Made by a program: the position numbers and the translations under genes. A stretch of 64,000 nucleotides of DNA, taken from Nonomuraea endophytica. Its GTDB lineage: Bacteria > Actinomycetota > Actinomycetes > Streptosporangiales > Streptosporangiaceae. A model generated the notes under the pieces. It did not search any database. It was not told the origin of the DNA and saw only the letters and a list, made by a program, of their open reading frames with translations. The stretch covers positions 1,178,001 through 1,242,000 of the forward strand of contig NZ_JACHIN010000001.1 in the NCBI RefSeq assembly GCF_014203235.1, in the 5' to 3' direction. Shown piece after piece: positions 19,083 to 27,266 of this stretch. Position 1 is the first letter of the stretch. Every line of letters starts with the position of its first letter.

Positions 19083-20432
19083 ATGGGACGAACATTGGTC
19101 GAGAGGGCCGAAGAAACTCCCCGAGTGTCACGCCCGGGCGCCATGACACCGGATCTGACCATTGGCGTGGTCGGCCCGCACGATCTGGTCGAGCGGGTCA
19201 TGCTGATGGGTCACGCAGCCGCGCCCTTGCCGTGCCGCCTTGTGGCCGCCGCCTATCGAGATGAGCAGGAGGCGCCCGACAAGGTGACACGGCTGGGTCC
19301 CGGTGTGGACGCTTGCCTGTTCGCCAGCCCGGTCCCTTATGACCTGGCCCGGCGATCAGGCGTGTTGACCATGCCGGCGACCTACGTGCAGCTTGGCGGC
19401 AGCGCGTTGGTGGCTGCTTTGGCCAAGGCGGCGCTGGACACTCGGATCGACCCCAAACGGGTCAGCATCGACGTGGTCTCACGGGCCGAGGTCGAAGAGG
19501 CCTACACCGACCTCGGCATCGCGGCCACAGATGTGCACAGCCGCGACGAACCCGGAGCCACCGGGACGATCGCGGCCTACCACGAGCGTCTGCTGCGGCA
19601 GGGCGCCACCACAGGCGCCCTGACCTGCCTGCCCACAGTGGCCGAACGCCTGCAGACAGCAGGCGTCCCGGTCATCAGGATCAGGCCCACCTCGGGCGCG
19701 GTGCGCACAGCGTTGCACACCGCCGCACTCCTCGGCGCGCACCACCGCCTCGAGGAGTCGCAACTGACCGTGGTGCTGGTGGAGGTGCCTACGCTGCGCG
19801 AACCCGTGCGGCGCGCGGCACCACGCTACTGGCGCGACGAGCTACGCCTGTCACTGCACCGGCTGCTGGTCCAGGAAGCGAACCGGATCAACGCCACCGT
19901 CTGGCCGATCGACGATCACGCCTACCTGGTGACTGCCACCAGAGGCTCGATCACGGCCGCGACAGACGGATTCAGGGTGCTGCCGTTCGCCTCCAGGATC
20001 CGCGAGGAACTGGGGCTGGCGGTCGAGGTGGGCGTCGGGATGGGGCGCACCACGCATGACGCCGAGTCGCACGCCAGGGCAGCCCTGGCGCGCACACAGG
20101 CGGGCAAACAGGCACAGGGATTCGCCGTGGACCGCGAGGGCCGCGCGCTGATCCCGGCGCCCAGGATGCCGCCGCAGGGATCCACCACGCTCAAACCCAA
20201 GGGCGTGGAGGTCTTGGCGCGGCTGGCGGCCAAGCTGGAGGGCGGGGACACAGTGGTGGACGCGGAAGGGGCCGGGCGCATGCTCGGCGTCACGCCGCGT
20301 ACCGCCCGGCGGTTGCTGCGCACGTTGGTTGACGAGGGGCTTGCGTGGCCGCTCCCGCCCAACCGCACTCCACAGCCTGGCCGTCCCCGCCAGCTGTATC
20401 GGCTGATCGTGGAAAAACTCGGTCCCCGCTGA
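19083..20432 (+). CDS. Multidomain HTH regulator with GGDEF-like core (paralogue 1)
   Basis: About 449 residues from ATG 19083. After a disordered start comes TIGVVGPHDLVERVMLMG, a Rossmann-like N-terminal domain that continues through DACLFASPVPYDLARRSG. The middle (residues about 250-350) has the shape of a degenerate GGDEF/nucleotide-cyclase palm domain: WPIDDHAYLVTATRGSITAATDGFRVLPFASRIREELGLAVEVGVGMGRTTHDAESHARAAL. The end carries an HTH (VDAEGAGRMLGVTPRTARRLLRTLVDEGLAWPLPP). The whole architecture is shared with the gene at 34592-35908. The family name is not known to me; a ligand-sensing transcription regulator is inferred. It is followed by a very strong terminator and is probably monocistronic. 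Confidence 0.8.
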   Translation: MGRTLVERAEETPRVSRPGAMTPDLTIGVVGPHDLVERVMLMGHAAAPLPCRLVAAAYRDEQEAPDKVTRLGPGVDACLFASPVPYDLARRSGVLTMPATYVQLGGSALVAALAKAALDTRIDPKRVSIDVVSRAEVEEAYTDLGIAATDVHSRDEPGATGTIAAYHERLLRQGATTGALTCLPTVAERLQTAGVPVIRIRPTSGAVRTALHTAALLGAHHRLEESQLTVVLVEVPTLREPVRRAAPRYWRDELRLSLHRLLVQEANRINATVWPIDDHAYLVTATRGSITAATDGFRVLPFASRIREELGLAVEVGVGMGRTTHDAESHARAALARTQAGKQAQGFAVDREGRALIPAPRMPPQGSTTLKPKGVEVLARLAAKLEGGDTVVDAEGAGRMLGVTPRTARRLLRTLVDEGLAWPLPPNRTPQPGRPRQLYRLIVEKLGPR

Positions 20433-20434
20433 AC

Positions 20435-20474
20435 GGTCCGCCGTCCCCCCTTCCCCTTTCGCGGACGGCGGACC
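20435..20474 (+). terminator. Strong 12-bp-stem terminator after regulator paralogue 1
   Basis: GGTCCGCCGTCC (20435-20446) pairs perfectly with GGACGGCGGACC (20463-20474). The 16-base loop is C- and T-rich. It starts two bases after the stop codon and a pyrimidine-rich stretch follows. Confidence 0.85.
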
Positions 20475-20609
20475 CCGACTTCTTCTGGAGGTGGCTTTTT
20501 CTTCTGTGAGGTGTTGTTTGGTGCGGTCTGCTCGTGATGCTGCGGCCGCCCGTTCGGTGTGCTGTTCGTGACGGGCTTTTCCGTTACGGCGCCGCCACCG
20601 CCCACGCCA

Positions 20610-20627
20610 CCCGCCGACGTCGGCGGG
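20610..20627. promoter_or_regulatory. 18-bp perfect palindrome
   Basis: CCCGCCGACGTCGGCGGG is fully self-complementary with no spacer. It lies between two rightward terminator-like hairpins in a gene-free stretch. It could be an operator for a short transcript ending at 20757, but nothing else supports that. Confidence 0.35.
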
Positions 20628-20710
20628 CGCCGATCGGGGGGATCGCTTCTCACGTCGGACGTGGTCCCCACCGCAACGGCCCCCGTCAACCAGCGGACCC
20701 GGCCCTAACC

Positions 20711-20757
20711 CGATCCCGCCTCCCGGCCCAAGTGCCAGGAGGCGGGATCGGCCTTTT
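20711..20757 (+). terminator. Strong rho-independent-type terminator in a gene-free region
   Basis: CGATCCCGCCTCC (20711-20723) pairs perfectly with GGAGGCGGGATCG (20738-20750), loop of 14 bases, followed by GCCTTTT. Its polarity is rightward, yet no gene precedes it since the terminator at 20435-20474. It therefore suggests a separate short transcript. Confidence 0.7.
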
Positions 20758-21168
20758 AACCCCCACAACACCCCGCCCCTGCCTCTCGCCCACCTCCGAC
20801 CGCCTTTACCTCTCGCCCACCTCTGACCACCGCCCCGAGGTAAGGCGCGACTCCCGGGACACGGCGGCCTGCCCTGGGTCGGAGACGAGGCGGAGCCCAG
20901 CCAGGGTTTGCCGGGCGACGGCGCTCGGCCCGCGGGCTTGCCGGGAGGCGCAGCTCGCCCATCGCCGCTTCCCCGGACGCAGAGGCCTGGCGCGGCCTCC
21001 GGCCGACGCCACTAGGCAGAGCCCCGCTCCTTTGGCGGTGCCGGGAGGCGGATCCCCGCTCCTGCGGCTGATGCCAGGACGCAGAGCTCGCGCCTCGCCG
21101 CTTCCATGACGCGCAGGCAGGCCCATGGTCGGCGACGAGGCGGAGCCCGGCCGGGCTTGCCGGGAGAC

Positions 21169-21303
21169 GGAACCCGGTCCAGGGCTGGCAGGGCCGGAAC
21201 CCGGTCCAAGCCTGGCAGGGCCGGAACCCGGTCCAAGCCTGGCAGGGCCGGAACCCGGTCCAAGCCTGGCAGGGCCGGAGCCTGGCCCAGGGCTGGCAGA
21301 GGA
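21169..21303. repeat. 27-bp tandem repeat, five units
   Basis: Units start at 21169, 21196, 21223, 21250 and 21277. Units 2-4 are identical (GGAACCCGGTCC, then AAGCCTGGCAGGGCC); units 1 and 5 differ at a few bases. It lies inside a longer field of degenerate related repeats reaching back to about 20860. Confidence 0.92.
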
Positions 21304-21514
21304 CGGAGCCGGGCCCACGGGCTTGTCTCGGGGGTGGAGCCTGGTCTGTGGGTGGGGTGGGGTCTTGGGTGCTTGTGGGGTTTGAGGGGTTGGGGGGAGG
21401 GTTTTGGCGACTCGCCGAGGGGATGATCGGGGTTGATTGCGGCCGGGTGGGGTATGTTTTCTTCGCCCCCGATCGACTGATTCGGACGGGGGCACCAATC
21501 TTTCTCCGCCCGTC

Positions 21515-21973
21515 TCAGCAGGCGCAGGCGATGCCCGAGACCGGTGCGGTCAGTGCGTCCATGGGGTTGCGGACCACCCCATCGGCGGTTTCCACGGGGA
21601 AGCCTTCCCGGGACCAGTACTCGAAGCCGCCGATCATCTCCTTGACCCGGTAACCGAGCTTGGCGAACTCCAGTGCCGCCCGGGTCGCGCCGTTGCAGCC
21701 GGGTCCCCAGCAGTAGGTCACGACCGTCGCGTCGTCCGGGATCAGGGTGCGGGCCCGGGTGGCGATCTCGGCGGTCGGCAGGTGGAGGGCGCCGTGGATG
21801 TGGCCCTGGTTCCAGCTTTCCCCGCTGCGGGAGTCGATCACCACTACTCCCGGGGCGTCTGACTCCAGGTCGGCTGCCACGTCGGAGACGTCGGTCTCGA
21901 AGGTCAGGCGGGCGGCGAAGTGGGCGAGGGCGGCGGCGTTCGGGGCGGGGGCGACGCTGGTGACGGCGGACAT
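21515..21973 (-). CDS. Rhodanese-like domain protein
   Basis: 152 residues from ATG 21973, with AGAAAGGAA upstream. A single rhodanese domain: VVVIDSRSGESWNQGHIHGALHLPTAEI is the family's N-terminal signature, and the active-site loop follows in VVTYCWGPGCNGATRAALEFAKLGY, with the catalytic Cys in YC-WGPGCN. GGFEYWSREGFPVE closes the domain. Such proteins transfer sulfane sulfur; the exact partner is unknown. Divergent from the exporter gene at 22112. Confidence 0.88.
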   Translation of the reverse strand: MSAVTSVAPAPNAAALAHFAARLTFETDVSDVAADLESDAPGVVVIDSRSGESWNQGHIHGALHLPTAEIATRARTLIPDDATVVTYCWGPGCNGATRAALEFAKLGYRVKEMIGGFEYWSREGFPVETADGVVRNPMDALTAPVSGIACAC

Positions 21974-22111
21974 CTCCGGGGTTCCTTTCTCGGGCTGATG
22001 TCCGAAATCCTGCCGGTCAGCGCGCGACCCGACGAGTGGCGTAGATGCCTCCTACCGCTAATATCCCGCCAAGGCCGGAAATGTCGGTCGGCGGCGCTAT
22101 TGTCATGAGCT

Positions 22112-23131
22112 ATGCAAGCAAACGCCACTGACCGGCGCGCCTCGCTCCTGGTGTGGGGCGCACTCGCGATCGTCTACGTGGTATGGGGATCCACCTACCT
22201 CGGCATCGGCATCGCGGTCGAGTCGCTTCCGCCCATGTTGAGCGGCTCCATGCGGTTCATCAGCGCTGCGGTGCTTCTGGGCGGGTTCCTGCTTCTGCGC
22301 AAGGGCAAGAGCGCGTTCCGGATGACCGGGCGGGAGTTCGTCGGCGCCGCGGTCGCCGGCCTGCTGCTGCTCACGCTGGGCAACGGCATGCTGGCCGTGG
22401 CCGAGCAGTACATCTCGACCGGACTCGCGGCGCTGCTCGTCGCTTCTGTGCCGTTGTGGCTGGTGGTTTTCAGGTTCGTGGTGCGCGACCGGCCCAAGGC
22501 GCTGACGCTCGCGGGCGTGCTCGTGGGTCTGGGCGGCGTGGCGGCGCTCTCGCTGACCGGCGGCGAGGCGGCCGCCACGGGCGGCATCGTGATCGTGCTG
22601 CTGGCCTCGGTGTCGTGGGCGATCGGGTCGTTCCTGTCCAGCCGGATCGCGATGCCCGCCAACGCCTTCGCCACCTCCACCGTGGAGATGCTCGTCGGCG
22701 GGGTCGGACTCGCGATCCTCGGCACCGGGCTCGGCGAGCGGCTCGACGTGACCGCGGTCAGCTCCCGGTCGTGGCTGGCGCTGGTCTACCTGATCCTGGT
22801 GGGGTCGCTGATCGGGTTCACGGCGTTCTCGTGGCTGCTGGGCAACGCGCCGATCTCGCTCGTCGCCACCTACGCCTACGTCAACCCGGCCGTGGCCGTC
22901 GCGCTCGGCGCGCTCGTGCTGGGCGAGGTGATCACGCCCCAGATCATGATCGGCGGCCTGGTCATCCTGGTCGGCGTCGCGCTGGTGATCTCAACCGAGC
23001 GGAAGCGAACGCAGCGCGCCGTCGAAGGCCTCGACGGTGAAGGCGAGGTCGGCCTCGGTGTGCGCGGTGGACAGGAACCACAGCCCCCTGGGGACCATGT
23101 TGACCCCCCGCTCGAGCAGCGCCGCGTGTAG
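22112..23131 (+). CDS. EamA/DMT family transporter
   Basis: 339 residues. Ten hydrophobic segments in two EamA halves are visible, starting WGALAIVYVVWGSTYLGIGIAVESLPPMLSGSMRF, which resembles the YedA/RhaT subgroup of drug/metabolite exporters. The second half shows SWLLGNAPISLVATYAYVNPAVAVALGALVLGE, the classical EamA ending. The final 40 or so residues (RTQRAVEGLDGEGEVGLGVRGGQE and on) are hydrophilic and are encoded opposite the end of the convergent aminotransferase gene, a 141-bp overlap, so they look like read-through after loss of an earlier stop. Confidence 0.9.
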   Translation: MQANATDRRASLLVWGALAIVYVVWGSTYLGIGIAVESLPPMLSGSMRFISAAVLLGGFLLLRKGKSAFRMTGREFVGAAVAGLLLLTLGNGMLAVAEQYISTGLAALLVASVPLWLVVFRFVVRDRPKALTLAGVLVGLGGVAALSLTGGEAAATGGIVIVLLASVSWAIGSFLSSRIAMPANAFATSTVEMLVGGVGLAILGTGLGERLDVTAVSSRSWLALVYLILVGSLIGFTAFSWLLGNAPISLVATYAYVNPAVAVALGALVLGEVITPQIMIGGLVILVGVALVISTERKRTQRAVEGLDGEGEVGLGVRGGQEPQPPGDHVDPPLEQRRV

Positions 23132-24304
23132 GAGCGCCATTCTGGCGCGGTCCGTGCGGGCGAAATCGCGATAGTCCCGTACGGCCGGCGCGTCCGTGAA
23201 GTACGTCTGGAACACCGGGCCGGGCCCGTCCACCAGCAGCGGGACGCCCGCCTTCTCCGCGACCTCGCGGATGCCCTCCATCAACGCCCGGCCCCTCGCG
23301 TACAAGGTGCCGTAGACCTCCTCGCGCCGTTCGTCCAGGATGCGCAGGGTGGCCTCGGCGGCGGCGATGCCGACGGGCTGGGAGTTGAACGTGCCGGCGT
23401 GCGCGACCTTGCCGCCGGAGATGGAGTCCATGACGAAGGCGCGCCCGGCCAGCGCGGAGACCTGCATGCCGCCGGCCATCGCCTTGCCGAAGACCGACAG
23501 GTCGGGGGTGACGCCCAGGTACTCCTGCGCGCCGCCGGGCGCCAGGCGGAAGCCGGTGATGATCTCGTCGAAGATGAGCAGGCTGCCGTGCCGGTCGCAC
23601 AGCTCGCGTACGGCCTCCAGGTAGCCGGGCTCGGGCGCGATGGCGCCGGTGTTGCAGAGCACCGGCTCGCAGACCACGGCGGCGATCTGGCCGGCGTGCG
23701 CTTCCATGATCCTGGTCAGGGTCGCCAGGTCGTTCCAGGGGGCGATGACCAGGTCCGCGGCTTCGGGCTGGCCTGCCGTACCGGAGACTGGGACGGGCGC
23801 GTCGGCGGGGCCGGCGAGATCCACGGCGGGGTGCACGCTGTAGAGGACCGGGTCCAGCCAGCCGTGGTAGTGGCCCTCGAACTTGAGGATCTTACGGCGG
23901 CCGGTGTGGCCGCGCGCCAGGCGCCAGGCGGCGTGCGCGGCCTCCGAGCCCACGGTGTTGAAGCGGACGCGCTCGGCCGAGGGGATCATCGCGCACAGCC
24001 GCTCGGCCACACGGACCTCGGCGGCGTGCTGCGCGGAGTAGACGATGCCGCGGGCGACCTGGGCGCTGACGGCCTCGACGACCTCCGGCGGGCAGTGGCC
24101 GAGCAGGGCGGGGCCCTGGCCGAGGACGTAGTCGACGTACTCGTTGCCGTCCACGTCCCACAGCCGCGAGCCGGCCGCGCGCTCGACGTAAAGGGGCACT
24201 CCCGAGGTACGGCGGGCGTCGCTGGAGACACCTCCGGCGATGTACTTCCGGGCGGTGGCGTAGAGGTCGCGGCTGGCGTCCAGGGTGCGGCTCATGCCGA
24301 CCAT
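22991..24304 (-). CDS. PLP-dependent aminotransferase, glutamate-1-semialdehyde aminomutase-like
   Basis: 437 residues from ATG 24304 (TTG 24307 and ATG 24295 also possible). Class III fold: YIAGGVSSDARR, SRLWDVDGNEYVDYVLGQGPALLGHCPPEVVEAV, FNTVGSEAAHAAWRLAR for the PLP phosphate, LLIFDEIITGFR with the Asp that binds the pyridine nitrogen, and FGKAMAGGMQVSALAGR with the Schiff-base Lys. It resembles HemL, but the surrounding genes are not for tetrapyrrole synthesis and details differ (YSAQHAAEVRVAERL), so it is more likely a related aspartate aminotransferase-family enzyme of secondary role. Divergent from the FAH gene. Confidence 0.85.
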   Translation of the reverse strand: MVGMSRTLDASRDLYATARKYIAGGVSSDARRTSGVPLYVERAAGSRLWDVDGNEYVDYVLGQGPALLGHCPPEVVEAVSAQVARGIVYSAQHAAEVRVAERLCAMIPSAERVRFNTVGSEAAHAAWRLARGHTGRRKILKFEGHYHGWLDPVLYSVHPAVDLAGPADAPVPVSGTAGQPEAADLVIAPWNDLATLTRIMEAHAGQIAAVVCEPVLCNTGAIAPEPGYLEAVRELCDRHGSLLIFDEIITGFRLAPGGAQEYLGVTPDLSVFGKAMAGGMQVSALAGRAFVMDSISGGKVAHAGTFNSQPVGIAAAEATLRILDERREEVYGTLYARGRALMEGIREVAEKAGVPLLVDGPGPVFQTYFTDAPAVRDYRDFARTDRARMALLHAALLERGVNMVPRGLWFLSTAHTEADLAFTVEAFDGALRSLPLG

Positions 24305-24410
24305 CAAACGGGATACTTCCCTCGGACCACCAGCAAGAGGGCAAGAAGCGGGTCGTCACCGCAAATTTCGGTTCTTGTGGGCGGCCAGCGGGCTTGATGG
24401 GGTAAACACC

Positions 24411-25253
24411 ATGTTCCTTGGACGCATCCGGCGGACCGCCTCCGCCCCCGTCGAGCTGGTCGCCCAGCGCGACGGCGCCCTGATCAGCCTGGCCGACCTC
24501 GGCACCGACGACCCCGTCGCGCTCCTGGACTCCTATGGCCTCGACCGCCTCACCGAGGAGGTGGCCCGGCGCCGGCCGGTCCTGGACGAGGCCGGCGTGC
24601 TGTTCGAGCCGCCCGTGGCCACCTGCACCAAGATCTGCTGCCTGGCGCTCAACTACGCGGCGCACGCCGAGGAGAGCAACATGGAGGTGCCGCCGGAGCC
24701 GGTGTTGTTCCTGAAGCCGCCCTCCGCGCTGACCGGGCACAACCAGCCGGTGATCGCGCCCGCCCGCACCCGGCACCTCGAACACGAGGTGGAGCTGGCC
24801 GTCGTCATCGGCCGCCGGACCCGCGACCTGCCCGCGGAGCGCTGGAAGGAGGCGGTCGCCGGATACACCGTGATCAACGACATGACCGCGCGTGACCTCC
24901 AGCTGGCCAACATCTCCAGGAACGTCCCCTGGGACCAGTCCAAGGGCTTCGACACGTTCGCGCCGGCGGGGCCGTACCTCGCGACCGTGGACGAGGTGCC
25001 GGACCCGCAGGCGCTGGAACTGACGCTTGAGGTGGACGGCCAGGTCAGGCAGCGGGCCAACACCAAGCAGATGGTGTTCGGCATCCCGCGGCTCATCGCC
25101 GACCTGTCGGACGGGATGACGCTCATGCCCGGCGACCTCATCGCCACCGGAACGATCGCCGGCATCGCCCCGCTCAAGGACGGCGACACCATGCGGGCCA
25201 CGGTGGAGGGCGTCGGCACGCTCGTCAATACGGTCAAATTTCGGTCCGCCTAA
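24411..25253 (+). CDS. Fumarylacetoacetate hydrolase family protein
   Basis: 280 residues from ATG 24411. The C-terminal FAH fold is clear: KICCLALNYAAHAEESNMEVPPEPVLFLKPPSALTG, the metal ligands in HEVELAVVIGR and NDMTARDLQ, KGFDTFAPAGPYL, and MPGDLIATGTIAGI near the end. Members are Mg2+-dependent hydrolases, decarboxylases or hydratases in the catabolism of aromatic acids and sugar acids. It is followed, 9 bases later, by an AraC-type regulator gene and then the sugar-kinase group, which suggests a catabolic operon. Substrate not determined. Confidence 0.9.
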   Translation: MFLGRIRRTASAPVELVAQRDGALISLADLGTDDPVALLDSYGLDRLTEEVARRRPVLDEAGVLFEPPVATCTKICCLALNYAAHAEESNMEVPPEPVLFLKPPSALTGHNQPVIAPARTRHLEHEVELAVVIGRRTRDLPAERWKEAVAGYTVINDMTARDLQLANISRNVPWDQSKGFDTFAPAGPYLATVDEVPDPQALELTLEVDGQVRQRANTKQMVFGIPRLIADLSDGMTLMPGDLIATGTIAGIAPLKDGDTMRATVEGVGTLVNTVKFRSA

Positions 25254-25262
25254 AGTAGGGGC

Positions 25263-26345
25263 ATGACCTACGCCGTCGCAGCCCTGGTGGACATCGACGA
25301 CTACATCGCCTCCGAGCAGGCCCAGGGCCGGCCATGGGCGCAGGGCCAGCTCAGGCGGGCCTCGCGGGCCGTGGCCGAGGCGGCGACCTGCCGTCCGGGC
25401 GTCACGTGGCGCCCGGAGCCACCTGAGGAGTGGCTGGTCCTGCTCACCGGCGCGGACCCCGCCGCGCTGATGTCCGAGGCGGCGACACTCGCCGAGGAGG
25501 TACGCGCGCGGATCGTCCGCGAAACGGCCTGGACCGCGACGGTGAGCATCGGCCCGCCCCGATCGGGCCCGCTGGAGGCCGAACGCGAGGCCAGGCTCGC
25601 GAACGACTACAAGCTCGTGCTCGGCGGCGACCGCGTCATCGAACTCCCCGGCGCGCACGCCCTCCCCACCGCCCCCACACCGCCGGTACGCATCGAGCAG
25701 GAGCTCACCCGCCGCGTCCGGGCCGGCGACCGCGACGGGGCCGCCGGGCTGCTGGCCGGATGGATCGACCGGTGCGCCCGCGAACCCGGCGTGGACCCCC
25801 GCATTCTGCGCAACTGGCTCATCGGGCAGTTGCTGTTCGTGGTGGACGTGGCGGGGCCGGCGCGGCTGGCCGACGGCTCGACCGACTGGGTGGAGGCCAG
25901 CGCGCGGCTGCCGATCGAGGACATCGTGACGGTCGGCGACATCCACGAGCGCTCCTACCTGCACATCTGGCTGAAGGAACGGCTCGGCCGACTTCTGCCC
26001 TCCAGCCCGAGGCGCGACATCCTCGGGCTGGCCGAGGCCTACCTCGCCGACCACTACACCGATCCCGGGCTGCGGCTGGCTGACGTCGCGGCCGCTGTTT
26101 GCGCCAGCCCGTTCTATATCTCGCATCTGTTCGCCGAGGAGCGGCAGACCACGTTTCTGCGGCATCTGACCGGGTTGCGGCTACGGCATGCGCGGCGGTT
26201 GCTGACCAGTTCCGGGCTGCCTGTCGATGTCATCGCTGCGCATACCGGGTATCCGAGCACCAAAGCCTTGCGTAGCGCTTTTCGGCGGCATGTGGGGTGT
26301 TCGCCTACGGAGTATCGCAGGGCTAGATTTCGGCCCGGACCGTAA
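25263..26345 (+). CDS. AraC-family transcriptional regulator with degenerate GGDEF-like N-terminus
   Basis: 360 residues. The C-terminal 100 residues hold the two AraC HTHs (LRLADVAAAVCASPFYISHLFAEERQTTFLRHLTGLRLRHARRLL and LPVDVIAAHTGYPSTKALRSAFRRHVGCSPTEYR). The N-terminal 130 residues (ALVDIDDYIASEQAQGRPWAQGQL to TVSIGPPRSGPLEAEREARLANDYKLVL) resemble a degenerate GGDEF domain without the catalytic motif. A helical linker lies between. It probably regulates the genes around it (FAH, kinase, ceramidase-like, SIS). Confidence 0.88.
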   Translation: MTYAVAALVDIDDYIASEQAQGRPWAQGQLRRASRAVAEAATCRPGVTWRPEPPEEWLVLLTGADPAALMSEAATLAEEVRARIVRETAWTATVSIGPPRSGPLEAEREARLANDYKLVLGGDRVIELPGAHALPTAPTPPVRIEQELTRRVRAGDRDGAAGLLAGWIDRCAREPGVDPRILRNWLIGQLLFVVDVAGPARLADGSTDWVEASARLPIEDIVTVGDIHERSYLHIWLKERLGRLLPSSPRRDILGLAEAYLADHYTDPGLRLADVAAAVCASPFYISHLFAEERQTTFLRHLTGLRLRHARRLLTSSGLPVDVIAAHTGYPSTKALRSAFRRHVGCSPTEYRRARFRPGP

Positions 26346-26360
26346 CTAGGGTGGGGTGTC

Positions 26361-27266
26361 ATGGACTTGGCGATCGACGGCGGACAGACCGGACTGCGGG
26401 TCGCTCTCTCATTTCGTGGGCAGGTGCGCGAGGTCAGAGAGTTGGCCGGGCTGTCGTATGCCGAAGGGTCGCCCGCTGACGCCGTGCTCGCGCGGCTTTC
26501 CCCCCTGGAGTTGCCCAAGGGGGTGGACACCGTCTGCCTCGGACTCACCACGCTCCTCGACGATCCTGAACGGCTCGCGCGGCTCCTCCTGGAGCACACC
26601 CGACGGGTCGTCATCACCACCGACGTGGTCACCTCGCACGCGGGCGCCTTTCCTTCCGGGAACGGCGTGGTCTTGGCCGCGGGGACCGGCGCGATCGCCC
26701 TCGGCATCGCGGCTGCGGAATCCCCGCCGGTTCAGGTGGACGGGTGGGGGTTTCTGTTCGGGGATGCCGGGAGCGGGTTCTGGATCGGGCGCCGGGGGTT
26801 GGATGTCGCTTACCGGGGCTTTGACGGGCGGGGGCCGGAGGGGTCGTTGACGGCGCGGGCGCGGGAGGTCTTCGGTGACCTCGCCACGCTGCCCCACCGG
26901 CTCTACCTCGCCCAAGACGCGGTGGCGCGGATCGCTCGCTTCGCCCCGCATGTGTTCGAGCTGGCCGCCACCGACGCGGCGGCCGGCGAGATCGTAGACG
27001 CGGCGGCCACGGAGCTGGCGGGCACCGTGGCCGCCGCCGCACGTCACTTCACCGGCGAGGTACCCGTCGCCTGGACCGGCCGCCTGCTCCGCGACGAACG
27101 GTTGCGAGCCGGGTTCGAGTCGGCGCTGAAGTCCCGGCTGCCCCAGGCCCGCATATGCCCGGCGGCAGGTGACAGCCTGACCGGCGCCGCCCGCCTGGCC
27201 GCCGCCCCCGACCTCGGCCTCTACGCGCCCCTGGCCACGGTGACCCACCGCGAGGCAGCTCAGTGA
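26361..27266 (+). CDS. BadF/BadG-type ATPase, probable amino-sugar (N-acetylglucosamine-like) kinase
   Basis: 301 residues. ASKHA fold: the N-terminal phosphate-binding loop is DGGQTGLRVAL, the second is AAGTGAIALG, and DGWGFLFGDAGSGFWIGRRGL matches the signature of bacterial and eukaryotic N-acetylglucosamine kinases. It should phosphorylate a sugar or amino sugar in the cytoplasm. The stop overlaps the next start as GTGA, and with the SIS gene beyond it forms a kinase plus hydrolase-like plus isomerase set that resembles an amino-sugar catabolic module. Confidence 0.88.
   Translation: MDLAIDGGQTGLRVALSFRGQVREVRELAGLSYAEGSPADAVLARLSPLELPKGVDTVCLGLTTLLDDPERLARLLLEHTRRVVITTDVVTSHAGAFPSGNGVVLAAGTGAIALGIAAAESPPVQVDGWGFLFGDAGSGFWIGRRGLDVAYRGFDGRGPEGSLTARAREVFGDLATLPHRLYLAQDAVARIARFAPHVFELAATDAAAGEIVDAAATELAGTVAAAARHFTGEVPVAWTGRLLRDERLRAGFESALKSRLPQARICPAAGDSLTGAARLAAAPDLGLYAPLATVTHREAAQ

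Larger units (their letters stand above)
20433..21514. other. 1.1-kb gene-free region with hairpins and minisatellite
   Basis: Open frames exist on both strands but translate to low-complexity Pro/Arg/Gly-rich sequence without domains, so I call none. Contents from left to right are the terminator at 20435, an 18-bp perfect palindrome at 20610, a second hairpin with a T-run at 20711, and then a degenerate repeat field. In that field a stretch near 20879 recurs about 250 bases later near 21128 with many differences, and it leads into the 27-bp tandem array at 21169-21303. G/T-rich sequence follows to the rhodanese gene end. Confidence 0.6.

Noticed and set aside
20435..20474. Actinobacterial 6C RNA, because of the C-rich hairpin loop
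   Set aside because: A 6C RNA needs two hairpins each with a run of C in the loop; the second hairpin here (20711) lacks it, and a terminator explains the first.
20534..21498. Overlapping frames on both strands in the repeat-rich intergenic region
   Set aside because: They translate the 27-bp repeats into GPGSGPARL-like or GTRSKPGRA-like strings; no start signals or domains.
22991..24304. Naming the aminotransferase hemL
   Set aside because: Folding motifs fit GSA aminomutase, but context and several segments differ and a genuine hemL is expected in a heme cluster.
23892..26165. 757-residue leftward frame across the FAH and AraC genes
   Set aside because: Its end coincides with the aminotransferase in another frame; the rest is antisense shadow.
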